From assembly GCA_963752915.1 (NCBI GenBank), contig CAVVZZ010000006.1, forward strand, positions 15,554 to 79,553: a stretch of 64,000 nucleotides of DNA, given 5' to 3'. The first letter of the stretch is position 1. Every line of letters begins with the position of its first letter. Below the pieces are notes generated by a model. The model searched no databases. It was not told the DNA's origin and worked only from the letters and a program-made list of their open reading frames with translations. Source of the DNA: DATJPR01 sp963752915. Lineage in GTDB: Bacteria; Bacteroidota; Ignavibacteria; UBA10030; UBA6906. Below, in pieces: positions 52,911-60,725 of this stretch. Made by a program: the position numbers and the translations under genes.

Positions 52911-53768
52911 TCACCTGACCAACATAAACTTTCGCGTGTCTACGAAGTTGCCCGCGCGGACCCGGTAGAGATACACGCCGGATGCGAGTCCCGCTCCGTC
53001 AAACACCGCCTTGTACCTCCCCGCCGGCTGCACCTCATCGACGAGTGTCGACACTTCATGCCCAAGTAAGTCTATGACAGAAAGGATGACGTGCGATTGC
53101 GTAGGAATATCGTACACGATATTCGTCGTCGGATTGAACGGGTTCGGGTAATTCTGTTCGAGGCCGAATGATTTCGGAACGCCGTTCGGCCGATTGGCGA
53201 CGTCACTCGTTGACGAGAGCGAAAAATCATCGACAACAAAGTATGATCCAATGTGGGGGAGGCCGCCCAGGCCGGTGACCCACACATCGATGATGCCGTT
53301 GTCGGGCACATCACTCCCGGGATACAGGACCTGAGCGACAAATTCCTTGTAGGTTGTTTGCGACGAGGTCTCGATAAACGACGCAGCTCCCACTCCTGAC
53401 GTTCCCTGTTGCGCCAGATAGCTTACATAGAAGATGTCCGAGCCGACCGAATTGAACTTGTAGAAACCGCGGAGCTCTCCGTAGCGTTGTGAGACCGGAA
53501 AGCCGATACCACTATTGTCCGTGGTAATCACGTGAGCGGTCATGTTGAATCCGCTCATGCTGACAACATTTCCCTGGGCAGCATAGCCGCCACCGTGAGC
53601 AGTTGACGACTGCGTTACGAAAGTATAGAGCCCGTTGCCCGTGTCCCAGCCCGCCGGATCGCCATTCGACCAGCTCTCAAAACCGGCATTCGGGATTTGC
53701 GCAAAACAGTTTCCGAGGATCACAAAAAGCCCCACCGCAAGGAAGAACGTCCGGGTGACAACTCGCAT
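52911..53768 (-). CDS. Secreted beta-sandwich protein with T9SS sorting domain
   Basis: The 285-residue product has a signal peptide (about 1-23, LAVGLFVILGNCFAQ). IPNAGFESWSNGDPAGWDTG opens a carbohydrate-binding-like beta-sandwich (about 25-195) of the kind that starts NAGFE-W-NGDP, often seen in surface adhesins or carbohydrate-binding modules; VVDDFSLS ends it. The T9SS tail (about 210-285, EQNYPNPFNPTT to KFMLVR) is of the ordinary type, without a heptamer insertion. AAAGGAG precedes the ATG at 53768. No enzymatic motif is visible. Confidence 0.88.
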   Translation of the reverse strand: MRVVTRTFFLAVGLFVILGNCFAQIPNAGFESWSNGDPAGWDTGNGLYTFVTQSSTAHGGGYAAQGNVVSMSGFNMTAHVITTDNSGIGFPVSQRYGELRGFYKFNSVGSDIFYVSYLAQQGTSGVGAASFIETSSQTTYKEFVAQVLYPGSDVPDNGIIDVWVTGLGGLPHIGSYFVVDDFSLSSTSDVANRPNGVPKSFGLEQNYPNPFNPTTNIVYDIPTQSHVILSVIDLLGHEVSTLVDEVQPAGRYKAVFDGAGLASGVYLYRVRAGNFVDTRKFMLVR

Positions 53769-54162
53769 AGTTACTCCTTTTCGTCTGATGACGTGTGGGA
53801 AAACAGGAAGCATTTAGTCGTTGTGAATAGTGTTCAAACTAGATCGACGCACATACAGTTGAGGTGACGGGAGTCACACCCCACCGTGGTTGAATTCGAA
53901 GGACGACTGAATTATCAGATATTAGGCCCCCACCTGGATATTTCTTTTTGATCGATTGACGCACCCGCCAGAAATTCTGATGGAAAGTCCGCCCGGGGGG
54001 GACCGGACCACGCTCCTTGAGTTTGTCAAGCACGCCGTCTACATTGCCTCTGCGTTTGAGATGAAGCCCGGCTTTTGGTGTGGCCTTTTCTCCGGCAAAC
54101 GGGGAAAAGGCCTTTCCATTGTATCCCAGCGTAGAGCAAGCGAACCCTCGAGGATATCACCC
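53769..54162. other. Intergenic spacer with one hairpin, no gene recognised
   Basis: GGCCTTTTC (54082-54090) pairs with GAAAAGGCC (54104-54112), followed by TTTCC. The hairpin has no obvious gene to end. No reading frame is supported. Confidence 0.45.
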
Positions 54163-54654
54163 ATGACGCCATTCACACCGTTGGGATGACGGCATTTCAG
54201 CATTCTCATCGGCACACTTCTTTTCCTGTTCCCGGCGCCTGAAATCATCGCACAAGTCACCATAACCCGTGCGCATTTCTACTCGGTTGTCACCCCGGGA
54301 CAGGTCAACACGGTCTTGGTGCCGAACTCGACGGTTTCGACTGTCGACCTGGGGAAGAAAGGCGGTCCCAACCTGTACGACTTTAATTCGATCCGAGGCG
54401 TCAGGGGTCACCTGCCCGCCGGCCAGCCCGCCAGCGGTCTGGCGGGTCAGGCGGGGGCTTCAGGCGTCAGTGATATTCTTCTGGTGGTTTGCGACGTTCT
54501 CGGGCGGGAGGTGGCAACGCTGGTCAATCAACTTCAGACTGCCGGCCAGTATACGGTCACGTTCGATGGGAAAAGACTCTCGAGCGGCTTGTACTTTTAT
54601 CGGTTGACGTCAGGCGGCCTGACGGCGACCAGAACGATGCTGCTCCTCAGATGA
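54163..54654 (+). pseudogene. Collapsed T9SS protein gene with an early nonsense codon
   Basis: A single frame of 164 codons starts at ATG 54163 with GAGGATATC upstream and has an in-frame TGA at 54187-54189, where TGG is plausible. It continues with a hydrophobic signal (SILIGTLLFLFPAPEIIAQ), the start of a mature domain (VTITRAHFYSVVTPGQVNTV and GGPNLYDFNSI), a GC-palindrome-encoded linker (HLPAGQPASGLAGQAG) and the second half of a T9SS tail (LLVVCDVLGREVATLV to MLLLR). The NYPNPFNP half and the protein body are missing, so a large internal deletion joined the two ends. Confidence 0.8.
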
Positions 54655-54680
54655 GGACAGCGCATACACCTGCCGTTTGC

Positions 54681-54774
54681 TGTCCACTGTCCACTGTCCA
54701 CTGTTTACTGTTTACTGTTTACTGTTTACTGTTTACTGTTTACTGTCTACTGTCTACTGTCCCCTGTTCCCTGC
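54681..54774. repeat. Tandem heptamer array, TGTTTAC type
   Basis: Thirteen consecutive seven-base units: three TGTCCAC, six TGTTTAC, two TGTCTAC, one TGTCCCC and one TGTTCCC, then a partial unit. This is the longest and most regular array in the window and ends just before the aldo-keto reductase stop codon. Confidence 0.95.
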
Positions 54775-54775
54775 T

Positions 54776-55765
54776 TCATCGGTCGATCGTCCCCATCATC
54801 CGATCTGAGTAGCGTTTCCCCGAGACCCTTTCCGGAGCCAACGCCTCATCGAGGGCCTTCAACTGGGCCGCATCAAGCCGGATACTCGCGGCGGCAATGT
54901 TCTCCTCGAGATAGGTGCGTCGCTTTGTCCCGGGGATCGGGACGATGTCATCCCCTTTGTGCAGGAGCCATGCAAGAGCGATCTGCCCGGGCTTTGCGTG
55001 TTTCGCCGCAGCGATGTCGCGAACCGTTTGGGCAGCATTGACATTGGCGTCGAAATTCCGGCCCTGATAGCGCGGATCGTTTCGTCGAAAATCGCCGGCG
55101 GGATACTCTTCCGCACGCTTCACCTCGCCGGTCAAGAAGCCGCGGCCGAGTGGACTGAACGGTACGAGTCCTATCCCCAGCTCACGCAACACCGGGATGA
55201 TCTCCCCTTCGAGATTGCGCTCCCAGAGCGAGTATTCGCTTTGCAGGGCAGAAACCGGATAGACGGCGTTGGCGCGGCGGATGTTCGCGATGCCGGCCTC
55301 TGAGAGACCAAAGAATCGTACTTTGCCCTCCTTCGCAAGATCCACTACGGCGCCGGCAACATCCTCGATCGGCACGGTCGGATCGATGCGATGCTGATAG
55401 AGAAGATCGATGTGGTCGGTGGCAAGCCGACGCAGCGAGCCTTCCACTGCCTCGCGGATATGCTCAGGCCGACTGTCCCTTTCTGTCCCCTCCTGTTTGC
55501 CGTCCTTGATCCGAAAGCCAAACTTTGTGGCGATCACGACCTGGTCGCGGCGTCCTTTCAATGCCCGGCCGAGCAGATCTTCATTGGTGAAGGGACCGTA
55601 GACCTCGGCCGTGTCGAGGAACGTGCACCCGAGTTCGATGGCGCGATATAACGTTGCGATCGATTCCCGCTCATCCGCAGGGCCGTACGACTGGCTCATC
55701 CCCATGCAGCCAAGGCCGATTGTCGATACTTCCAGTCCCTGAGTTCCAAGTTTTCGTTTGGTCAT
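54776..55765 (-). CDS. Aldo/keto reductase (AKR13-like)
   Basis: The 329-residue protein starts TKRKLGTQGLEVSTIGLGCM and has the catalytic tetrad Asp51, Tyr56, Lys81 and His125 (in FLDTAEVYGP, IATKFG and LLYQHRID). The NADPH-binding end has VPIPGTKRRTYLEEN, as expected. It reduces aldehydes or ketones in the cytoplasm; its substrate is unknown. The stop codon directly abuts the heptamer array at 54681-54774. Confidence 0.95.
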   Translation of the reverse strand: MTKRKLGTQGLEVSTIGLGCMGMSQSYGPADERESIATLYRAIELGCTFLDTAEVYGPFTNEDLLGRALKGRRDQVVIATKFGFRIKDGKQEGTERDSRPEHIREAVEGSLRRLATDHIDLLYQHRIDPTVPIEDVAGAVVDLAKEGKVRFFGLSEAGIANIRRANAVYPVSALQSEYSLWERNLEGEIIPVLRELGIGLVPFSPLGRGFLTGEVKRAEEYPAGDFRRNDPRYQGRNFDANVNAAQTVRDIAAAKHAKPGQIALAWLLHKGDDIVPIPGTKRRTYLEENIAAASIRLDAAQLKALDEALAPERVSGKRYSDRMMGTIDR

Positions 55766-56550
55766 AGATGTGTCCGGTTGATGTTAAGACGGATGATCGC
55801 TAGCCTTTTCGCAGAAGCTACCCCATTGCCGTCTATCTTTCGCAGGTCTAGTTCGATTGCCGTAGGTACTTCTATGATGCTTTGTCCCCACTCCCGTGGG
55901 GGGATATCTTTCTTTTCGTTCACTTTCTTTGCTCACCCAAAGAAAGTGAACCGAAAGAAAGGGTGGTGAATTCGCAACCCTCAGCTGGGCTACGGCAGGC
56001 CGTGTGACGTGGGATTTCGATTGCGACGATGTATCGAGGGAGAAAACATCGAAATCCCAAAGCTAGGGTTGTAGTATCCAGCGCACTCCTCCGCGAATTC
56101 ACATGCCCGCGCACAAAAGCAGCAAACGATCCGCAGTAGGCACACGAATGTCGTAAAGCAACCGGAACTGCAATTGGTCCGAACCCTCCTCCAAGTATCA
56201 AATAGCCCAATTCCAAGATTTGATACTGTTGAAGTAGCGAACCTTAGAGATTTCTTGTTTCTTAAATCCGCTATCGATTTCGCATTCCCTCCGCACCTTA
56301 CGATCGGCAAAAATCAAAAAGATATCGTTATTTGATCATAGCGATTGGAAATGTCCGTTGAAACAGATCGATTGCGGATTTGCCGGTACCTACACTCGGA
56401 AACGAGGCAGCATCCAACATTGACAACGCTTGCGGCACCTGTTTGGGTTCACTGCATCTCGATTACTCCCGTCGCCACTCGCTCGACGAATTTCCGATCG
56501 TGCTCTTCGAGCACCATCGTGGGCTCGTTGAAATCCATGCGCGGCGTAAA
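55766..56550. other. Long non-coding or unrecognised region
   Basis: About 785 bp of lower GC than its neighbours. The frames here give Cys- and Arg-rich strings without protein-like character. The only structure found is the inverted repeat at 55919-55950. The lower GC may indicate foreign or decayed sequence. Confidence 0.4.
55919..55950. repeat. Inverted repeat TTCACTTTCTTT ... AAAGAAAGTGAA
   Basis: Perfect 12-bp arms with an 8-nt loop, followed by CCGAAAGAAAGGG. The same kind of element, yielding false ORFs with FTFF-PKK text, is widespread in bacterial intergenic regions. Confidence 0.65.
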
Positions 56551-56576
56551 TGAAAAGGCCCGGTGAGCCGAGCCTT
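56551..56576 (-). terminator. Terminator of the GH5 gene
   Basis: On the minus strand AAGGCTCGG pairs with CCGGGCCTT (one G-U) over a CTCA loop and is followed by TTCATTT. Confidence 0.7.
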
Positions 56577-56600
56577 GAGTTTGTGAGATAGCGCGAGAGT

Positions 56601-58103
56601 TCAGCGAATGACCATCATTGCCTTCGTTGCGGTGAAGTTACCCGCTGTCAACCGATAGTAATACATCCCGCTGGCAAGTCCAGCTGCGTTGAAGGTGAAG
56701 GAATACTTCCCTGGCGGATAACTGCAATTTGCGAGCTGCGCTACTTCACGACCGAGGACATCGCAGACGACGAGACGCACTTCGCTGATCCCTGATCCCT
56801 GTTCCCTGTTCCCTGCTATTGTGTATCGAATAGTCGTCGTCGGATTGAACGGATTCGGATAGTTCTGCAACAAGAGGAACCCCGTCGCATTCGTTGAGGG
56901 TTCCTGCATATCCACACCGGTCGTAGCGCTGTTTGTATCGACAACCGCTTTGATGATATCCGGGTACACCTGTGCTCCGGTTGCTCGGTTGAAGAGCCCC
57001 ATGGAGAAGTTTCCCGTAGAGCCGTTGTCCCAATAGACCGGTATCAGGCCATGCTTAATCATCGAGCGTGTAACATATTGCATGTAGTACAATCGGTATC
57101 CGGCATATTCAGCGTTGAGCGCAGCACTTCCCAGGTTAAGACGGGCAATCACGCCGTACTCTCCCAGAATCACCGCATGGCCACTGTCAATAAACTTGGA
57201 TTTCATTTTTTGAAACTGGCCGTCCGCCCACGATTCATTGGCCCAGGTCTCAACCTTTGCCGGGGTCGTCGCGTATTTGCCCCACTGCGTTATGGTGCTG
57301 CCGGTGTTCAGCGTGAAATCGTAGGGATCGTAGTAGTGAACCTCGACCATGAGCCTGCCTGGCTCCGCGTCATGAGGAACCGCAAAATAGCTGACGGTGT
57401 AGTCGATATTGGTGTTATAGCCTTGCACAGCAAGATACCGATAGGCATTCCGTCCGCCAGTCGAACGCACGGTGGCAACAAACGTCTGATTGAAGCTGTT
57501 TTGCACAGTATAGTATTCGACTTTGGGCGCATTGTAATCCACCGTGACCTCGTTCATGCCCGCGAATATGAGATGATCGTCATAGTCTCGGAACCGGACT
57601 GCAATTTGTTGCCACATGGCAGCCAAACGATTATTCACGTATGCTTGCCGCGCATACGTCGGTATCATCCAGCCACCGTCCCAGTGGATATTGATGATTG
57701 CATACATGCTGTCCTTCAGCACATAGTTGACCACTTCTTCCACGCGGGACATCAGTGATGCATCGATTGCAAAGGTGGTCGTATCAATATTATTGCTCCA
57801 CGCGACAGGGATTCGGACGGAATGAAATCCCGCCGCCTTGATGGAATCAATGAGCAGTTGCGTTATTTTTGGATTTCCCCAGGCGGTCTCACTCCCTATG
57901 GCATCCAGCGAATTTCCAATATTCCATCCCGGCAGCATCTCCTTCCCCAATGCGACCGAACCAATATCACGCATCCCTGAATGGTCGGGCGCAATACTAT
58001 CAGCCTGTATCCCGAAGAGTTGATGTGGATTTTCTGAGACAGCCGCTGTCTGGGCAATACACAATGCTGGTACAAGCATCAAGAGAAAGAGATTTGCTTT
58101 CAT
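56601..58103 (-). CDS. GH5 endoglucanase-type cellulase with T9SS sorting domain
   Basis: The 500-residue product has a signal peptide (about 1-18). The barrel shows LPGWNIGNSLDAIGSETAWG and GFHSVRIPVAW, both standard for GH5 cellulases. Glu185 in FAGMNEV is the acid/base and Glu315 in VILGEYGV the nucleophile. The T9SS tail starts at about residue 413 (LLQNYPNPFNPTT) and contains an insertion AGNREQGSGIS, encoded by heptamer units, before EVRLVVCDVLGREV. It ends MMVIR. It should cut beta-1,4-glucan at the cell surface. AAAGGA precedes the ATG. Confidence 0.93.
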   Translation of the reverse strand: MKANLFLLMLVPALCIAQTAAVSENPHQLFGIQADSIAPDHSGMRDIGSVALGKEMLPGWNIGNSLDAIGSETAWGNPKITQLLIDSIKAAGFHSVRIPVAWSNNIDTTTFAIDASLMSRVEEVVNYVLKDSMYAIINIHWDGGWMIPTYARQAYVNNRLAAMWQQIAVRFRDYDDHLIFAGMNEVTVDYNAPKVEYYTVQNSFNQTFVATVRSTGGRNAYRYLAVQGYNTNIDYTVSYFAVPHDAEPGRLMVEVHYYDPYDFTLNTGSTITQWGKYATTPAKVETWANESWADGQFQKMKSKFIDSGHAVILGEYGVIARLNLGSAALNAEYAGYRLYYMQYVTRSMIKHGLIPVYWDNGSTGNFSMGLFNRATGAQVYPDIIKAVVDTNSATTGVDMQEPSTNATGFLLLQNYPNPFNPTTTIRYTIAGNREQGSGISEVRLVVCDVLGREVAQLANCSYPPGKYSFTFNAAGLASGMYYYRLTAGNFTATKAMMVIR

Positions 58104-58441
58104 TGCGTTGTCCTTTGGCTGGGTACACGACCAATATACTCAAAGTCCCGGACTAGTCTAGGAATCATGTCCCGCCCACTGACGAAACTTTGCTACGTTG
58201 ACTGCCGCTGGTTGGCAACATCCCGACGCTGCGAGAAGACGGGAAGATCCGACACGCAGCGAAATAAAAGAGCCCTTCACGATGAAGGGCCGATTGCACA
58301 GTCACAACACGATCTAACCTCCGTAACGTCCTAGACCCGCACCAGCTCTCTCCCGATCCCCATCATCTTTCTGCCTACTCCCTACTGCATGCTTCCTACT
58401 CCTTCCAACATTGTCGGGCCCTCCCGCGAGTCCCGACCGGC
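58104..58441. other. Intergenic spacer with terminator and heptamer units
   Basis: Apart from the terminator at 58260-58290 it holds short heptamer units (CTACTCC, CTACTGC) at about 58370-58410. No gene was seen. Confidence 0.5.
58260..58290 (-). terminator. Terminator of the Old Yellow Enzyme gene
   Basis: On the minus strand GCCCTTCA and TGAAGGGC form a perfect 8-bp stem with a 3-nt loop, followed by TCTTTTATTT. Confidence 0.75.
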
Positions 58442-59533
58442 TTAGTCTGCGGCCCGCGCATACTGTACTGGATGGAGCGGCGCTGCGCCCAACTTCTTTG
58501 CTGCATGCTGAGCCCAGTAAGGATCACGGAGAAACTCGCGCGCAAGCAGAACGAAGTCGGCGTCGCCGTTTCTGATGATGTTGTCCGCCTCTTCAGGCTG
58601 TCGGATCAGTCCCACTGCTGCCGTTGCGATACCGGCATCCTGCCGGATTCGTTTGGCGAAAGGGACCTGGTATAGCGGTCCAACAGGGACCTTCGCTTTG
58701 GGGGCAAGTCCACCGGAGGAGGTGTCGATCAGGTCGACGCCGATCGATTTCAATTCCTTCGCAAGAGCCACAGACTGTTCGATCTCCCATCCGCCATCGG
58801 CCCAGTCGGAAGCCGACACGCGGACGAACAGCGGCAGATTCTCCGGCCATTGCGTCCTGACGGCTGTTGCAATCTCTTTGAGAAGCCGGATACGATTCTC
58901 GAACGATCCCCCGTACTCATCTGTTCGTTTATTCGACAGAGGCGAAAGAAACTGATGCAGCAGATAGCCATGCGCCGCATGCAGCTCGACCAGCCGGAAT
59001 TTCGCTTCCCTCGCACGCCGTGCAGCATCGACGAAGGCGGCAATGACGTGCTCGATATCGGTCTTACTCATTTCTCGAGGCATCGCGGAACCTTCGGCAA
59101 ACGGAATCGGACTTGGGGCTACGGTCTGCCATCCCCCATCCTGTTCGGTAAGGAATTTCTTCCCGGCCCATGGGACCGGTGTGCTCGCCTTACGTCCCGC
59201 GTGGGCCAATTGAATTCCGGGCACCGCGCCCTGTGACGATGCAAAACCTGCAATGCGCGAGAAGCCCTCGATATGATCATCACTCCAGATGCCGAGATCG
59301 GCCGGGGAGATTCGTCCCTCGGGAAGAACAGCAGTAGCTTCGACGATCACCATCCCGGCGCCGCCAACAGCCCGGCTGCCAATATGGACGATGTGCCACT
59401 CGGTGACGCTGCCATCCGGACTGGAATATTGGCACATCGGACTGACGCCGATCCGATTGCGGAACGTTATTTCGCGAATCTTGAGTTCGCTGAACAAGCC
59501 ATCGGGTTCCATGGGATTCTTTCTGGTAGGCAT
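58442..59533 (-). CDS. Old Yellow Enzyme, YqjM-type NADPH dehydrogenase
   Basis: The 363-residue FMN barrel has the thermophilic-like/YqjM-class active site: Cys34 in VSPMCQYSS, which tunes the flavin, then His185, His188 and Tyr190 in LVELHAAHGYLLHQFL. SNKRTDEYGGSFENRIRLLK is the family-typical loop. It reduces the C=C bond of alpha,beta-unsaturated carbonyl compounds with NADPH in the cytoplasm. The ATG at 59533 lacks a strong ribosome binding site. A terminator follows at 58290. Confidence 0.95.
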   Translation of the reverse strand: MPTRKNPMEPDGLFSELKIREITFRNRIGVSPMCQYSSPDGSVTEWHIVHIGSRAVGGAGMVIVEATAVLPEGRISPADLGIWSDDHIEGFSRIAGFASSQGAVPGIQLAHAGRKASTPVPWAGKKFLTEQDGGWQTVAPSPIPFAEGSAMPREMSKTDIEHVIAAFVDAARRAREAKFRLVELHAAHGYLLHQFLSPLSNKRTDEYGGSFENRIRLLKEIATAVRTQWPENLPLFVRVSASDWADGGWEIEQSVALAKELKSIGVDLIDTSSGGLAPKAKVPVGPLYQVPFAKRIRQDAGIATAAVGLIRQPEEADNIIRNGDADFVLLAREFLRDPYWAQHAAKKLGAAPLHPVQYARAAD

Positions 59534-59595
59534 GTCACATCAAGCAGAAATGATCGCTGCGATTTTCGAACTATGGGTAATGATGAAATATAGAA

Positions 59596-59625
59596 AGAAA
59601 AAGGGTCCGCTTCTCGCAGACCCCT
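59596..59625 (-). terminator. Terminator of the PorT-like gene
   Basis: On the minus strand GGGTCTGC pairs with GCGGACCC (one G-U) over GAGAA, then TTTTTC follows. It begins only 3 nt after the stop of the unshifted frame at 59628 but about 30 nt after the alternative stop at 59657. Confidence 0.8.
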
Positions 59626-59656
59626 TTCTATGAACCGGGAGCCGGCAAACGTCCCA

Positions 59657-60296
59657 TTAATAGCTGACGACGATCAGCATTTCCATAGACCGATTTCTCA
59701 CCCTCAGCAGACTCGTCGAGTAGCTGTCCTGGAATGTCGGACAATAAACTGAACCGGGCACCCAGGCCGACAGTGCCAACGCGAACCGCCTCCACGCCCA
59801 GTCCAACCGTGGCGCCAATCTCCGCTGACCTGAATTGATCCAGGACATCGGCGAACACGTCGTCGCTCCTCCCTATGCGGAAATCGAACCGCGGTCCCGC
59901 AAAGGCATAAAGAGAGGATCCGGCAAGATCAAGTTGGGATTTTGCGAGAATCGGGATGGAGAGATAGTCGACCCGAGGAGACTGCGTCAGGACAGAGCCG
60001 TTCCCATCCGGCGACTGGGCTGTTGTGGTCGGGGTTTCGAGTTTGAATCCCTTCTGGACATAGTGCATTCCAGTTGAGACACTAAAGACCGCCATATTGA
60101 GCCACTCGACAAACGCACCGAGGTCGACGCCCCAGCGAGTCTTGGCGTCAAGCTTATAAGCAATAGTTGCATACGACCAATCCTGGGAAGCCGCGGATGT
60201 GCCTAGCATAAGGCCAGCGGAACGGATAAGTTGGGCCTCCGCGGTTGAGGAAACAACGCACGCCGCAATGATGACAGCAGCGATGGTTCGCTTCAT
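59657..60296 (-). pseudogene. PorT-like outer-membrane barrel with a C-terminal frameshift
   Basis: From ATG 60296 (GGAGGCGTT upstream) the frame gives a signal peptide (about 1-22) and a small beta-barrel of the PorT/OMP_b-brl_2 type: WGVDLGAFVEWLNMAVFSVS, RVDYLSIPILAKSQL and YAFAGPRFDFRIGRS are hallmarks. It then turns to unlike text (PGQLLDESAEGEK) and stops at 59628. Deleting one C at 59731-59732 switches to DSYSTSLLRVRNRSMEMLIV and stop at 59657, the typical final strands of this family. So it is a +1 frameshift, an error or a decayed gene. The barrel would sit in the outer membrane; its role is unknown. Confidence 0.75.
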
Positions 60297-60725
60297 AACG
60301 CCTCCGATTGTTGTTGCACTGCAACGGCCGAAGTCCGTCTGGCCTGCCAGCACGCGGGTCGACACACTCGTAGGAGTTCGATAGAAGAGGCGTCGAAAGC
60401 AGGTCGGAACGGAAGACGACGATGGACAGATGAGATGGGAAAAGAAATTACAGTAAGAGCATGCGTTGCTTTGCATGGGATCGCCCTCGAAGATCGTGAG
60501 AGAAAAAGGTCGATTCACATGTTAGCAAACGCGGACGAGGGATTCCTTAGCTTTGGAAGAAGGTCGTTACTCCACCAATATACTCTCCCCATTCGATAAT
60601 CACAATAGCAAAGAATCAGCAGCCCAATATGTTCCAGTGTCCGTTCAACAGTAACAGCCAACAAAGCAGCGAATCTGTGAGGATGACTCTTGCTGACCAA
60701 TGACTGTGCACATGAACGCGAGATA
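60297..60725. other. Intergenic spacer, nothing recognised
   Basis: About 430 bp without a supported gene, heptamer array or hairpin. It should contain the promoter of the PorT-like gene. Confidence 0.4.

Noticed and set aside
54681..54774. Heptamer array considered as CRISPR or VNTR-type CRISPR remnant
   Set aside because: Units are 7 nt with no spacers, and no cas genes are present.
55990..56310. 106-codon minus-strand frame
   Set aside because: Cys/Arg-rich with no regular structure and no ribosome binding site, in low-GC spacer DNA.
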